64,000 bases of DNA from Morella rubra (taxonomy: Eukaryota > Streptophyta > Magnoliopsida > Fagales > Myricaceae): contig CM025856.1 in assembly GCA_003952965.2 (NCBI GenBank), forward strand, positions 20,987,351-21,051,350, read 5' to 3'. Shown here in pieces: positions 12,983 to 24,531 of the stretch. The notes under the pieces were generated by a model. That model had not been told where the DNA came from. It saw only the letters and a list, made by a program, of their open reading frames with translations, and made no database searches. Both the position numbers and the translations under genes were made by a program. Position 1 is the stretch's first letter; each line of letters begins with the position of its first letter.

Positions 12983-14317
12983 GAATCATTAACAAGCAGT
13001 GGTTGAGCTTATCATAAGTAAGAGAACTGAACAGAGTTACATGAAATCAATATTGAGCATGTTCGATGATCAAGTCTACCCCGAGATGCATACAAAATGG
13101 ATGTATGCAATCTGTCAAGTTCAGAATACTGCGTCGCTCTGAACACCTCTTCTTTATGTAACGATCTCCTCTGGAACTGCAAAATATCCATCCTTATTCC
13201 AAAAGATCCACTTCTGGTGCCTGTCTGGAGAACAAACGTGCCAGGGAATGCACAAAGGTATCAGCAAGAGCCAGGGACCGTGTAAGAACGGTGGTGACAA
13301 CGGGCAATATCTGGGAAGCCTCATTTTTTTTAGAGGAATGGCTTAACTGTTTCTACAACTACCTGTTCGCATAAGAAGAAAGAATCAAATCTATGAGTGT
13401 GGAAAAATATCAAATGGGTTTCTACATTTATTCGTATGAACGGATATCAATGTCTGTTCACAACCTTGCTAACAGAACCCACCCAACAATGCAAATGCAA
13501 TCCCAAATGAAGCAGATTTCAGGGTCATGTAGGAAGCCTTGTACGTCAACAAAACTTTATGCTCGAACTTAAGAAATTGAGAAATAGAAGGGCAAAACAA
13601 ATTGACTAGTGGTCCTGGCTCTTCCCTGTAAAGAATAAGATGTATCAGGCAATGCGGCAAAACCAGGTTTTTACTTTTAACTTCTCTAATACGTTAACTA
13701 CTTCACGCTGCTTTATTGTGTAGATTACTAATTTTCTCACCCTTCCATCATAGGATAATGATGCAAAGATCCAAGGCTCCAAAGCTCCAAGCAAGGCTTT
13801 CACATCAAAGAGTGAAAATTAAACTAGTCAGCTTCAGTATAGAGGCGAAATACATAGAAAAACCAGAGGGTTACAGCAGTAACCGTACACAGTGTCTTTG
13901 TAGTCAGTGTATGAATTAAGTAAGTGATCAACCCCGTTGGTGAATCAACTAGGCTGCCAAAAACACAAATCGGAGATGCAAAATTATCAACAGAAATGTT
14001 GGAGAACTAAGAAAGATTCAGATGTAAACTCCCAAGTTGTCAAACCCAAGTCAAAGAAATATACAAGCACCAAAGAAAAGCAAACAACCTTTCAGATGTA
14101 AACTCATCACTGCTACATGACGAAGCCAACCACAAGTTGACAGTTGAGTCTGTTCCAGCACTCTGCAGCAGGATATTTTTGTCAGAAAAATATTGATTAC
14201 TACATCACCTCAAAATGCCTGAAAACAAGAAGTTTGGTTTCATTGACGCAGTGAGTAAGTCAGTCACCATCTTTCAAGAGAAATAACAGAGTAACAATAA
14301 TCGAAGAAATATGCAGT
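12960..14317 (-). pseudogene. Dead duplicate of the 3' end of the EIPR1-like WD40 gene (copy A)
   Basis: This block matches 16881-18249 almost base for base with scattered differences, in the same orientation. It carries counterparts of the last three recognisable WD40 exons: 14089-14162 (SAGTDSTVNLWLAS), the exon near 13875-13953, and the exon near 13770-13795. The middle exon lacks 4 bp and the last lacks 2 bp relative to copy B, each breaking the frame, and no upstream exons are present. The right edge at 14317 is an abrupt joint to PPR-derived DNA. It is therefore a truncated, frameshifted copy of the gene at 17.6-23.4 kb. Confidence 0.85.
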
Positions 14318-14352
14318 TGGGCACAGGAGACGTAAACCTCCTGGGCACAGAA

Positions 14353-15496
14353 ATATGCAGAAATATTATTCACGTCGGCCGCTTCCCGTAAACCTTCTCT
14401 GCCACCCTCTCAGCCACCTCCACCTTTCCATGAATCCTACAAGCCCCTAGCAAGGCCCCCCACAATGCTTCGTCTGGCACCACCTCCATCTCCAAAATCA
14501 TCTTCTCCGCTTCCTCCACCTGCCCCACCCTTCCCAACATATCAACCATAGTAGTATAATGCTCTAGCCCTGGTCTCAACCCAAAACTCCTCTCCATCAT
14601 CTCAAAATACTCCTTCCCCTTTTCTATCAAACCTCCATGACTACATGCTGTCAGAACCACAGTAAATGTCACACCATCAGGCCTTGTTCCTGCCTCTACC
14701 ATCGTATCAAAAAGCCCAAACACCTCACCGAATACACCATTCATTCCGTACCCCGCCATCATTGCTGACCATGAAATCTCATTCCTTACCAACATCCCAT
14801 CAAACACCTTGCGTGCATTTATCAAATCACCACACTTTGCATACATTGATATCAAAGCATTCAAATTCGCCAAGTCTAAAGCAAAGCCATTAACCAAAAC
14901 TGCTCCATGGACTTGCCGGCCGAGTCGAAGACCTGAAAACCCGGCACAAGACTTAAGAACCACAGGCAATGTATTGCGATCAATGGGTTTTCCTGAACCA
15001 AGCATTTGTCGAAAGACAAATAGAGAATGAGAGAACAAACTGAGAGACGCATACGCTCTGATGAGGGTGTTGAAGAGGAAGGTGGATTGGCGAGTGGTGA
15101 AGGAGAAGAGCACACTGGCTGGCTTGATGCAGTTGGGCACAGGAGGCATAGGAGGCAATTAGCTTGGTTCGGATGAAGTCGTGGCGGGAAATGCCGAGTA
15201 TTACTGTTTGGGAGTGAACCTGTTTGAGGTTTTGGAGGTTCTTCTTGGAGAAGCAAGCGTCGAGGAGAGTCGCATACGAGGGTATGAGCTCTCCCGTTGC
15301 GGGCATTATTAAGGTAAACAAGGTGACGCACAAAATTGAAGCTTATACTAGCAAGCCGATTGCATCTTTGCATGTATAAATGCAGGCTACCAATCAACTG
15401 CACACAAAAACGGGAGTTTGAAAAGAAAGTCAAAGGTTGGAAAACATACAACTATCAAATAATTCAGATTAGGTGCACGGACAGAGTCATAGAGGT
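14353..15496 (-). pseudogene. Frameshifted PPR gene copy
   Basis: Duplicate of the PPR unit at 30959-32095; similarity starts about 14 bp beyond the stop codon and ends about 160 bp before the first ATG. The frame runs from MPATGELIPSYATLLDACFS (about 15305 down to 15125) and continues in another frame from 15158 to 14370, because a 4-bp GGCT-type insertion near 15113 breaks it where the sister copy reads LHQASVLFSF. The downstream half still encodes L, S, P and E-like PPR motifs (NALISMYAKCGDL, ISWSAMMAGYG, GLEHYTTMVDMLGRVGQ, DEALWGALLGACRIHGK). Apart from the insertion, differences from the sister copy are few. The copy abuts a truncated WD40 fragment, so it is unlikely to be expressed normally. 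Confidence 0.85.
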
Positions 15497-16469
15497 ATCC
15501 GGTAACAGTACCCAGTCACCGGCATTTATATTGGACCATTTTTTGAGCCAAATATGTTGTCGATGATGGAGAAATAAATTCCTAAAACCACTACAACATT
15601 AAAGTGAAAAAATAAACAAAAATAATCAGTGAGTGGTTCTCATTAGTTGTCAACGATAGGGCCGCTGAGTTGAACGAAACAGAGACCCCGAAAACAAAAT
15701 TTTATATCAATCCCTGCAGGCTGCACATACAGACTAATGATCTTTTTCTTTTTCTTTACTATTTCTTTCTAGTTTCCTAATATTTACTTTCCCCAAATCT
15801 TTGCACAACATGGGCAGTCGCAGATTTGTTAAGGTTAACTCAGGAAAAACCAAAGGAACGGACTTTTAATGGTTCGCCAAAACATTCAACAATCAAAGTA
15901 CATAGATCCCACGGATTTAATAAAAATGTTGCCAAAAGAAATCCCAGATTCCGATTCAATAAGATGTACTAAGGAAATATAAAAACCAGCAGGTCCCACT
16001 AACAGATCAAAAAAGGTATTAAAAAAGAAAAACACCCGTCCTAGAGAAAAAAACCCAGTTGCAGATTCAATCCTCACACAAATGGAAGTACCTCTGGGCT
16101 GTTGGTGGGGAGAAGAAGAGATTAGACACGTGAGGGGAGAAGAGGATAGTAGCTATGGTGGTCGGCAAAGGTAGGCGCGGCCCGCGCGGGGAGAGTGCGG
16201 GAGGGTGGCTGTGCGCTGCTGCAGTTTTAGGAGAGGGAGGGGAGACTGGAGACAGGCCGATCAACCAAGCCATGACACATCCTCGAGACAGACCCACCAA
16301 ACCAATAGTAGTACGGCCCAGGGTGCTTATTGTGTATGATTTGGCGCCCAAGTGGCCGAATGAGGAGCCCATCTAGACAGAGGACACGGATCGAGAGCTC
16401 CATCCAATCAATTATTCTATTTCTTTGCTGTCCAAGTTTTCTCCGTGAACCTTCTTCTTCTTCACGTTC
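15497..16469. other. Non-genic stretch between duplicated blocks
   Basis: Contains a GC-rich patch at about 16150-16260, giving spurious open frames on both strands, and an AT-rich part with poly-A/T runs near 15740-16050. No recognisable protein motif, RNA gene or transposon end was seen. Confidence 0.5.
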
Positions 16470-16884
16470 AAATGCGAATAGTCGAGTATCACTCGTGATG
16501 ATCGTTTACTCACTGAGTGCATCCTATTGCTCATTCATTTACCGCATTACTTTAAGGAAGTCCAGTTATTTCGCTTGTTTGTGATCCCATAAGCAAGTAC
16601 TAAAGTTTGAAAAATAAAAGGAAAACGACGACAATCCTTGAAAGGGATCTTTTAGGGGAGTAATAGAGAATCGATCGGTAAAATTTTTTAGAACGAAGAA
16701 AAAAGCAATGCACCGTGATTAAAATAATACTACTATGACCAATCTGGTATTCTGCAAATTTTTTTATCTTATTTAAATAAAGCCGCATGGAAAAGTTGGC
16801 TTTTGAAGGAGTCAGTCAAACTATGATATGATAAATATAAATACATTCACTTGCATTAAATACGTTATTTGCTTATCTGTCATT
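16470..16884. repeat. Segment duplicated at 25.66-26.21 kb
   Basis: Shares an ordered series of blocks with 25665-26212: GATGATCGTTTACTC, ATTACTTTAAGGAAGTCCAG, AAGGGATCTTTTAGGGG, GCTTTTGAAGGAGTCA and TTGCATTAAATAC, ending at ATCTGTCAT. The two are diverged by small indels, so the event is older than the 33-38 kb duplication. The match stops exactly where the WD40 3' duplicate (copy B) starts. Confidence 0.75.
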
Positions 16885-18249
16885 TCAAAGAGGCATGTCT
16901 AACAATCATTAACAAGCAGTGGTTGAGGTTATCAAGAGTATGAGAACTGAACAAAGTTACATGAAATCAATATTGAGCATGTTCGATGATCAAGTCTACC
17001 ACGAGATGCATACAAAATGGATGTACGCAATCTGTCAAGTTCAGAATACTGACTGCGTTTCTCTTGAACACCTCTTCTTTATGTAACGATCTCCTCTGGA
17101 ACTGCAAAATATCTATCCCTACGCCAAAAGATCCACCTTGGTGCCTGTCGGGAGAACAAACATACTAGGGAATGCACGAAGGTATCAGCAAGAGCCGGGC
17201 CGCGTAAGACCAGTGGTGTCAACGGGCAATATCTGGGAAGCCTCATTTTTTTTAGAGGAATGGCTTAACTGTTTCTACAACTACCTGTTCACATGAGAAG
17301 AAAGAATTAAATCTATGAGTGTGGAAAAATATCAAACGGGTTTCTACATTTATTCATATGAACAGATATCAATGTCTTGTTCACAACCTTGCTAACAGAA
17401 CCTGCCCAACAATGCCAATGCAATCCCAAATGAAGCAGATTTCAGGGTCATATAGGAAGCCTTGTACGACAACAAAACTTTATGCTCACACTTGAGAAAC
17501 AGAAGGGCAAAACGAATTGAGTAGTGGTACTGGGTCTGGCGGTCTCACACTTTCCAAATAAGAATAAGATGTATTAGGCTATGCGGCAAAACCAAGTTTT
17601 CACTTTTAACTTCTCTAATACGTTAACTACATCATGCTGCTTTATTGTGTAGATTACTAATTTTCTCACCCTTCCATCATAGGATAATGATGCAAAGATC
17701 CAAGGCTCCCGAGAGCTCCAAGCAAGGCCTTCACATCAAAGAGTGAAAGTTAAACTAGTCAGCTTCAGTATAAAGTCGAAATACATAGAAAAACCAGAGG
17801 GTTGCAGCAGTAACCGTAAACACTGTCTTCGTAGTCAGTGTATGAATTAAGTAAGTGATCAACCCAATGAGTTGGTGAATCAACTGGGCTGCCAAAAACA
17901 CAAATCGGAGATGCAAAACTATCAACAGAAATGTTGGAGAACCAAGAAAGATTCAGATGTAAACTCCCAAATTGTTAAACCCAAGTCAAAGAAATATATA
18001 AGCACCAAAGACAAGCAAACAACCTTTCAGATGTAAACTCATCACTGCTAGATGACGAAGCCAACCACAAGTTGACAGTTGAGTCTGTTCCAGCACTCTG
18101 CAGCAGGATATTTTTGTCAGAAAAATATTGATTACTACATCACCTCAAAAAGCCAGAAAACATGAAGTTCGGTTTCATTGACACAGCGAGTAAGTCAGTC
18201 ACCATCTTTCAAGAGAAATAATGGAGTAACACTCGAAGAAATATGCAGT
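16881..18249 (-). repeat. 3' end of the WD40 gene, copy B of a direct duplication
   Basis: Partner of 12960-14317 in the same orientation. It includes exons 10-12 of the WD40 gene and 3' flanking DNA down to 16881. Unlike copy A, its three exons are in frame. The match ends at 18249, after ATATGCAGT. Confidence 0.85.
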
Positions 18250-18414
18250 GCGGATGAGGTTACACATCTCCACATAGATCTAAAGCCTCTATAAGCAAAA
18301 ATAAGACCTTAACAAGATGAATGTGAAATGTATGCCATAAGATAAATTTAGGAATCCAACCAGAAGCTTCAATATATCTCTTTATGCATGGACATATATA
18401 AGTACAATTAGAGA

Positions 18415-18446
<32 letters not shown>
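18415..18446. repeat. GA microsatellite at a splice donor
   Basis: GA dinucleotide run that, on the minus strand, is a CT repeat beginning immediately after the GTACTC donor of exon 9 of the WD40 gene (exon end 18449). Length variation here would lie within a few bases of the splice site. Confidence 0.85.
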
Positions 18447-18448
<2 letters not shown>

Positions 18449-19451
18449 CAAAATCAGCCCATCATGCTCTGGGTTCCACTTGACAGCCCATGTCCTAACA
18501 GGTCAATATAAAGCAGCAAAAAGTATGCAGAAATTTAAAAATGCTTTTCACAAAGGATACAGCCAATTAACAACACCTAAAAGTGCACAAAGGTAATGAC
18601 ATGAAACCCTGTCAGATGCAGATACGCTATAGGGTTCATCAACCAGGAACATAGTTGACAATAATCACAACTGCAACACTACTAAGTATATTACCAGTGT
18701 GTATGTCCAGGAAGCTCTTGGATAGGAACTTTTGGCTTTCTAAGATCCCATACATGTACCCCAGATTCATCCTCTGCGGTGACCTGCAATAATGATATAA
18801 TGATTACCTATATATTATGCTAACTGAATCTAGAAGCAGTAAAGATATTTCCCATGCTATGAAGAACAATGTGAAGAAAGTATCTATGTGTCATACAGCA
18901 GATGCATGCATACACGTGTGCTGACAGACACCTTCTAGTAGCTAATCTCACACTTATCAACAACAAATTGTAGGAAATATAATTTAATACAAGTTTATAT
19001 CCTGAAAGAAATTGTAACTTTCACACAGGAACAGGCTTAACAGGAAGTTCTTACAAGTATATGCTTTTTCTTAGGGTTGTAATCAACATTGCGGATATGG
19101 GCACGGTCAATTGAATTGGTCTTCCTGCAATTAACAGTCCGATCATTAGCCACACTGAGAATTTGTCGGACAAACTTCAACAATATGAAATTAGTAGTGC
19201 CATAAACACCCCCTCTCCCCCCCAAAAAAAAATAAAAATCAAAGGTTATTCTAAATCACGCTAACCAGTCAATTGAGATGTTGTAAGTTTTTTTTTTTGA
19301 TGAGCGACGTTGTAAGATTGAAATAAGAATACACCAACAACCTATTCAAGAGAAAGAAGAAACAGATTTGGTAACCCTGGGGGCGGGAGGGGGGGGGGGT
19401 TCTACTAAGGTAGCGCAGTTTCCAATGGAGAACATAGACGGTTGATAATCC

Positions 19452-21106
19452 TTGGAACAGATGACAAAGTACCTTACACCAACACTGACCTACATGCTCT
19501 TTGCAGATGATACTCTTGTTTTGTGTGAGGCGGAGGCAAGTCAGTTTCGTAATCTCCGTTCCCTATTACTTTGTTTTGAGGCGGTGTCTGGGCTGCAGAT
19601 TAATCTTTCGAAATCCAAAACTATTCCTATAGGTGAGGTGGGTGATGTTCAGGCCTTGGCTGATATTATGGGTTGTAGAGCCTCTTCTTTGCCCAAAACA
19701 CATCTTGGCATGCCTTTGGGTGCTTGGTTCAAAAATATTCACATTTGGAATGACATTATAGAGCGAACTGAAAAGAAGTTGGCTGGATGGAAGCGTAGCT
19801 ATCTTTCAAAGGGTGGTTGTGTCACCTTGATCAAGTCTACTCTTGCTAATCTCCCGACTTATTTTTTGTCTCTTTTCCCTATCCCTTTGATTGTGGCTTG
19901 TAGATTGGAGAAGTTACAAAAGGACTTTTTATGGGGAAGCAACGAAACCGAGTTTAAGTTCCATTTGATTAAGTGGGAGAAGGTTTGCTGCCCTATTAGA
20001 CATGGTGGGTTGGGTATTAGGCGATTGACCACCTTCAACAAGGCTTTGCTTGGTAAGTGGTTGTGGCGATTTGCTTTCAAACGCGATAGTTTGTGGAGGA
20101 ATGTTGTTGTAGATAAGTTTGGGAGTGATGTGGGTGGGTGGAGGACCCTTCAGAGGAGAGCGATTTATGGTTTTAGTCTTTGGAGGTTTATTAGCAAAGG
20201 ATGGGACACTTTCAGTCAAAACATTCGGTTCGAGGTGGGGCATGGTAATTGTGTTTGTTTTTGGACTGATCATCGGTGTGGGGAGAGACCCTTGAGGTTC
20301 GTTTTCCCATCCCTCTATGCCTTGGCTAGAGATAGGGCCGCTATGGTGGCTGATTATTGGGTGGAGAATTCTGGTTTGGGTGCTTGGGATGTTCAGTTTG
20401 TGAGGGCAGCAAACAATTGTGAAGTGGAGGTGTTGTCGACCTTCTTCTCTCTTCTTTATTCTAAGGCTTTGAGGAGCGGGGCTGAAGATAAGATGAGATG
20501 GATGGGTAGCAAGAATGGATTATTTTCGGTGAAATCGATGTATGCGACTCTTTCTTGCAGCTCTTATGTATCGTTTCCATGGAAGCCGATTTGGAAGTCT
20601 CTCGTCCCTATGAGAGTTTCCTTTTTTGTGTGGGAAGCTGCCCGTGGAAGAATCTTGACCATCGACAATTTGAGGAAACGGGTTCTTTATTTACTTGATT
20701 GGTGCTTTCTTTGTAGGTGCAGTGGGGAATCCATGGATCATATTTTTCTTCATTGTGCTGTTGCTAAGGGATTGTGGTCTCATGTGTTCAGCATTTCAAA
20801 TTTTTGTTGGGTTATGCCTTCAAGGGTGTTGGAGGTGATGTGTTGCTGGAAGAGACAATTCAATAACCCTCTTGCTTTGAGGGTGTGGATGATGATTCCC
20901 ATGTGCATTTGCTGGGTTATTTGGAGGGAGAGGAATGATAGATGTTTCGAGAATACCTTTTTGTCTTAAGAAGGGTTAAAGGGAAAACTGTTGAGTACTC
21001 TTTTTGATTGGGTCAATGCTGTGTTTAGTCCTTTTTAATGTTTTTAGCTTTTTAAGGTTTTTCTTACTTTACCTATTTTGGTTTGCAATAAAAAAAAACA
21101 AAAAAG
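19452..21106 (+). mobile_element. 5'-truncated L1-type LINE (reverse transcriptase C-terminal part)
   Basis: An open frame of 505 codons (19452-20969) starts just before the reverse-transcriptase catalytic box (YMLFADDTLVL, the FADD motif). It continues through the thumb region (SKSKTIPIGE, HLGMPLGAWF, AGWKRSYLSKGG, IKWEKVCCPIRHGGLGIRRL) into the zf-RVT domain (FPWKPIWKSLVPMRVSFFVW, then CFLCRCSGESMDHIFLHC). The endonuclease and N-terminal RT are missing, as usual for abortive target-primed insertion. A 3' UTR follows, ending in an A-rich tail at about 21089-21106. No stops interrupt the remaining frame, so insertion is fairly recent. It lies antisense in the WD40 gene, with its tail about 20 bp from broken exon 6. 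I could not find a clear target-site duplication. Confidence 0.92.
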
Positions 21107-23766
21107 TTGCGATGCTAATAACCCACACCGTAGATCCCAAAATTGGGCCGATTCAAGTGGCAACAGCATTCACGTCATGTGCTCCTCCGGATATTATGCA
21201 ACATACCAGCCGATTCTTGTGATTGTACCTAGACTTTGCAACACGAACTCAATGAAAATCAACACAGGAGAGTTGAAATAGTTAGACTCGGCAGTTACTC
21301 CACAGCAGCAACTACAGACTCATGAAACAAGAACATGCTATATGGTATGATACAACAAAAGATGAGGGAACTCCATTTCTGTCCTACCACATGCAGTCTG
21401 CGTGCGATTATGCAGAACTGGTGGCCAAATGTACATTAAACAGTGCTGTGTGGTCTATTTAACATTACAGATCAGCTGCTGGCATAAACGAGGTGGATAG
21501 AAGGCTCAATAAGAATAGTTTAAAGTATTTGAGACTTGGATTGGGACTTTTAAAACTCTAGGGACCAAATTGGAACTTCTCGTAAGTTTCAATGACAAGA
21601 ATAAGTATTTCACTTGAATCCAATGCCTCAAAAAAATAGATAAGAAACTTAGCCATGTATTGCTTGAGCCACTATCACAATCAATGGACATGAGAAAACT
21701 CCATGAACTTCTTTGTCAACCATACCTGGGCTACCTTTTTTGAACAATCTAAGCTCCACAAGAAAAGAGTTTCCTCATCAATGCTGATCAGCTTATCATG
21801 CCGTCCAGAGGGCCACCAAAGAACGCTGAAGGTTCATATATACAGGGAAAGTTAGCTGATGAATCACACGCAAGGATCTCAAACCTTACAAATCCTTGAA
21901 ACTGAAAACTAGATTAATCACTTACTATACTAAGGAGCATAAAGTCAACAACAAACATGTTGGACTATAACACCACACCGTCACCACAAGGGTGATCCAA
22001 ATGTTATAAATTATTTAGTATCCTATTATTCAGGAACTTTTCTACTTCTTTAAGTAACTTTGACAAAGTAGAGAGTGCGTCACTAACTTTAACAATTCAT
22101 TGGGAATCTAATTACATGCTATATGGTATGATACAACAAAAGATGAGGGAAAAATATAAAATTATTCATCGTAATGCATAATGGGATAGTATGTCCCCGA
22201 GAGCAAAGGCACTAAGGACCAGAGCAAACAAACTTACCATTTAATTTTGCCAACATGTGCTTCAAGCGAGGTAATTCGTTCCAACTGAGGTGAATTTAAT
22301 TCGCCATATAACTCAGGGATCTGCCATATTGCTGCTCCATATGATTCACCTTCAAGGAAATTTAGCACAATTAAAAAGATGGAGGTGCTTTGAGCCACTG
22401 GACTTGCTTGAAACCAAAACACAAATATATCAAATAAAAATATATGATTAAAGAAAAGACATAGAATAAAACACAAACGAATAGGGAGGGGGGAAAAGGG
22501 ATACAACAAACATATAAATGCTAGGCGAGAATGAGCTCTGCAGAGAGTAGGTCATCATCGGCTTGATGAGAAGATTGAGGTTCCGTTGATTTCAGTGACC
22601 ACTTCACTGAAACTGGGAGGATGGAGACCATAAGTTTGTGTTCTAGAGGAAGATTGAATCGCACATACATAGAAGCCTCACTTACGCTTTAGCTAAAGAA
22701 GTAAAGAACAAATGAATAGGGAATTTCGATTCTCTGATTTCTAGTTCTCCCCTTCGAGCTATAGAATGGTCGAAATCAGCGAACTACCAAACCAAAACTA
22801 AATAGTAATACCACAAAGCGAAAAGGGACAACGACCACCCGATCATCATTCACACTTGCATTGTTCACAAGAGAAACACGGCGCAATCAAATTCGTGAAA
22901 TTAAATGAATGGTGAGGATCGGTCAATCAGTTACCCGTAGAGTATACGGTGGAGAAGATCCGTTGCTCGAAGGGGCAGGAAGCGAGGTCCCAGATCTCGT
23001 TCGGGTGCGAGAACAAACCCTCGCATACGAGCTCGTTTCCAGCTGATGAAAGCCGAATCAAATGCACCTGAAAGATTACACTTCCGCTACATCAAGAACA
23101 CTCCCAAACAAAGATATGCGTATGTCCTACTAAAATACTGTGCAAAAATAGACCTCGTTTTCTTCTTTAAGACTCTGAGTGCCGGTGATGAAGCTGGTAT
23201 GGTCCGTGTCTGCTTTCACATCCGAAATGCATCTTGCCTGTATATTAAAGAAAGATTCACTACGAGACTAGGGTTTCCAAGGAAGTTGATGCCTACGAGA
23301 GAAATTCAGAGTAACCAAAAAGAATATTAACAGTAGATTAGGGGTGGGGATTCGTGACCTGGTATTTCAGACCATATCCAATGCCGGATGATCCTCCTTG
23401 CATTCGTGCACAGCCTAATACCGGGATGTAGTGGACGTGTCAACGGTAGCAAACGCCTCTCGAGTTTTTGCTCGAACACGTCTCGTGCGATTGTAATCAG
23501 ACTGACACGATGAGCTTGCGCTGCCCGACGGTGATTAGTATTCATAACGGTCAGCCCTCCCTGATGTTCCTTTTTTTCCCGTGTTTTTTCCATTTTGTTT
23601 TTTGTTTTTTTGTTTTTGACTTTTTTCTGTAATACTTTTTTTTTTTCTAAGTTAGGGGCCGGTGTATTTTTTTTATGATTTTTTTTCTTTTTTTCTTTTC
23701 CTGATACTGTTTTCTTTGAGTTTTTTTTTTTATTTGTTCTGTATTCTTCTAGTTAACAGTGGCTTT

Positions 23767-24024
23767 ATGTGTTTGCAAACTTAAACATTGAAAAAAAAAA
23801 TTACCATCTAATTTTTTTAAAAGTAAATACCATTAACTCAAAATTTTAATTAAAAAAATTAAAATTATTTCTCTCCTATCAAATCATCTCTTTTTATTAT
23901 TAAATATATAAAAAAAAAGTTCATCTTTCTATTTTTTCACCCACTCTCATGTAATTATATTTTTTATTACTAGAATTATATTCTTAAAAATTTATATTAA
24001 AAAAAATGATTTGCAAACACTGCC
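23767..24024. mobile_element. Candidate AT-rich MITE with GTGTTTGCAAA ends
   Basis: Begins GTGTTTGCAAACTT and ends in the inverse TTTGCAAACAC, about 258 bp. The interior resembles, in inverse orientation, the repeats at 7380-7530 and 39710-39870 (shared AGGAGAGAAATAATTTTAAT-like core and AATAATAAAAAG block). No convincing target duplication was found. Confidence 0.5.
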
Positions 24025-24107
24025 TTGTTTTGTGGCTATAACAACAGCCCAGAAAAAATCAGCGAGGAACCCTGCTAGATCATATGCGAAGGTATCCGCA
24101 AGTATTA

Positions 24108-24531
24108 GAGCATTCTTAGCAGTTTCTTCAAATTTGGCTCTCTACTTTAACCAAAATATTTCTCTATTTTAACTATCAACTTTTAACTTTTTAAAAACAT
24201 TCTCAGCAGCTTTTCTATTTTAACTATCTATTTTTATTATTCTATTTAAATATTATTTTTCAAATATTTTTTTTAAGAAAAAGAAAAGAAAAGAGAGGGA
24301 AAGTGAGAGGAGAAAAGAAAAAATAAATAAAAGAAAAGAAGGTGAGAGAGAAGAAAAAAAAGAAAAAAAAATAAATTATATTAATATTTTAAGATAGTGA
24401 AGTGAATAGTGGTTCTCTAAAAATAGAGAATCAATGTTCATATGTTAAAATTTGTTATAATAGATAAATGCTACATGGTGTTTTTTTACTTTTTTTAAAA
24501 ATGTTAAATAGAGAACCTGCTAGGAATGCTC
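24108..24531. mobile_element. PIF/Harbinger-like (Tourist-type) MITE
   Basis: Terminal inverted repeats GAGCATTCTTAGCAG (left) and CTGCTAGGAATGCTC (right), differing at one position, flanked by TTA at 24105-24107 and at 24532-24534. A 3-bp TTA target duplication is the hallmark of PIF/Harbinger elements. The interior is AT-rich and non-coding. A second sub-terminal copy of the end motif (CATTCTCAGCAG) lies near 24200. Confidence 0.8.

Larger units (their letters stand above)
17574..23403 (-). pseudogene. EIPR1/TSSC1-like WD40 gene with broken exon 6 and LINE insertion
   Basis: WD40 protein of the EARP/GARP-interacting protein 1 (TSSC1) family, which in other eukaryotes links endosomal tethering complexes to retrograde trafficking. 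Exons read as 23359-23403, 23154-23237, 22935-23067, 22238-22349, 21726-21825, about 21120-21228, 19055-19124, 18695-18783, 18449-18494, 18024-18097, 17815-17888 and 17574-17728. Recognisable segments include LSSAGNELVCEGLFSHPNEI, IWQIPELYGELNSPQLERI, VLWWPSGRHDKLISIDEE, RAHIRNVDYNPKKKHIL, DESGVHVWDLRKPKVP and LAWSSREPWIFASLSYDGR. All exons keep frame except exon 6. Exon 6 starts correctly (VQSQESAGMLH), then loses the family's frame at least twice and hits TGA; skipping it would also shift frame (phase 0 into phase 2). A LINE sits next to exon 6. The last exon may instead splice at GTGAG near 17671. It could be a pseudogene, or exon 6 could hold assembly indels. Confidence 0.75.

Noticed and set aside
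14666..15030. Ser/His/Thr-rich plus-strand frames over the PPR copies (also at 31268-31450)
   Set aside because: Antisense to PPR coding sequence and present in both copies only because the DNA is duplicated.
16067..16376. Overlapping frames on both strands in a GC-rich patch
   Set aside because: Pro/Gly/Arg-rich composition only, no domain, no splice partner.
21004..21281. Plus-strand frames at the LINE 3' end
   Set aside because: They span the LINE 3' UTR and the antisense of WD40 exon 6; not a gene.
23327..23593. 88-codon minus-strand frame upstream of the WD40 gene
   Set aside because: It reads through the WD40 first exon in another frame and into its 5' flank; no motif.
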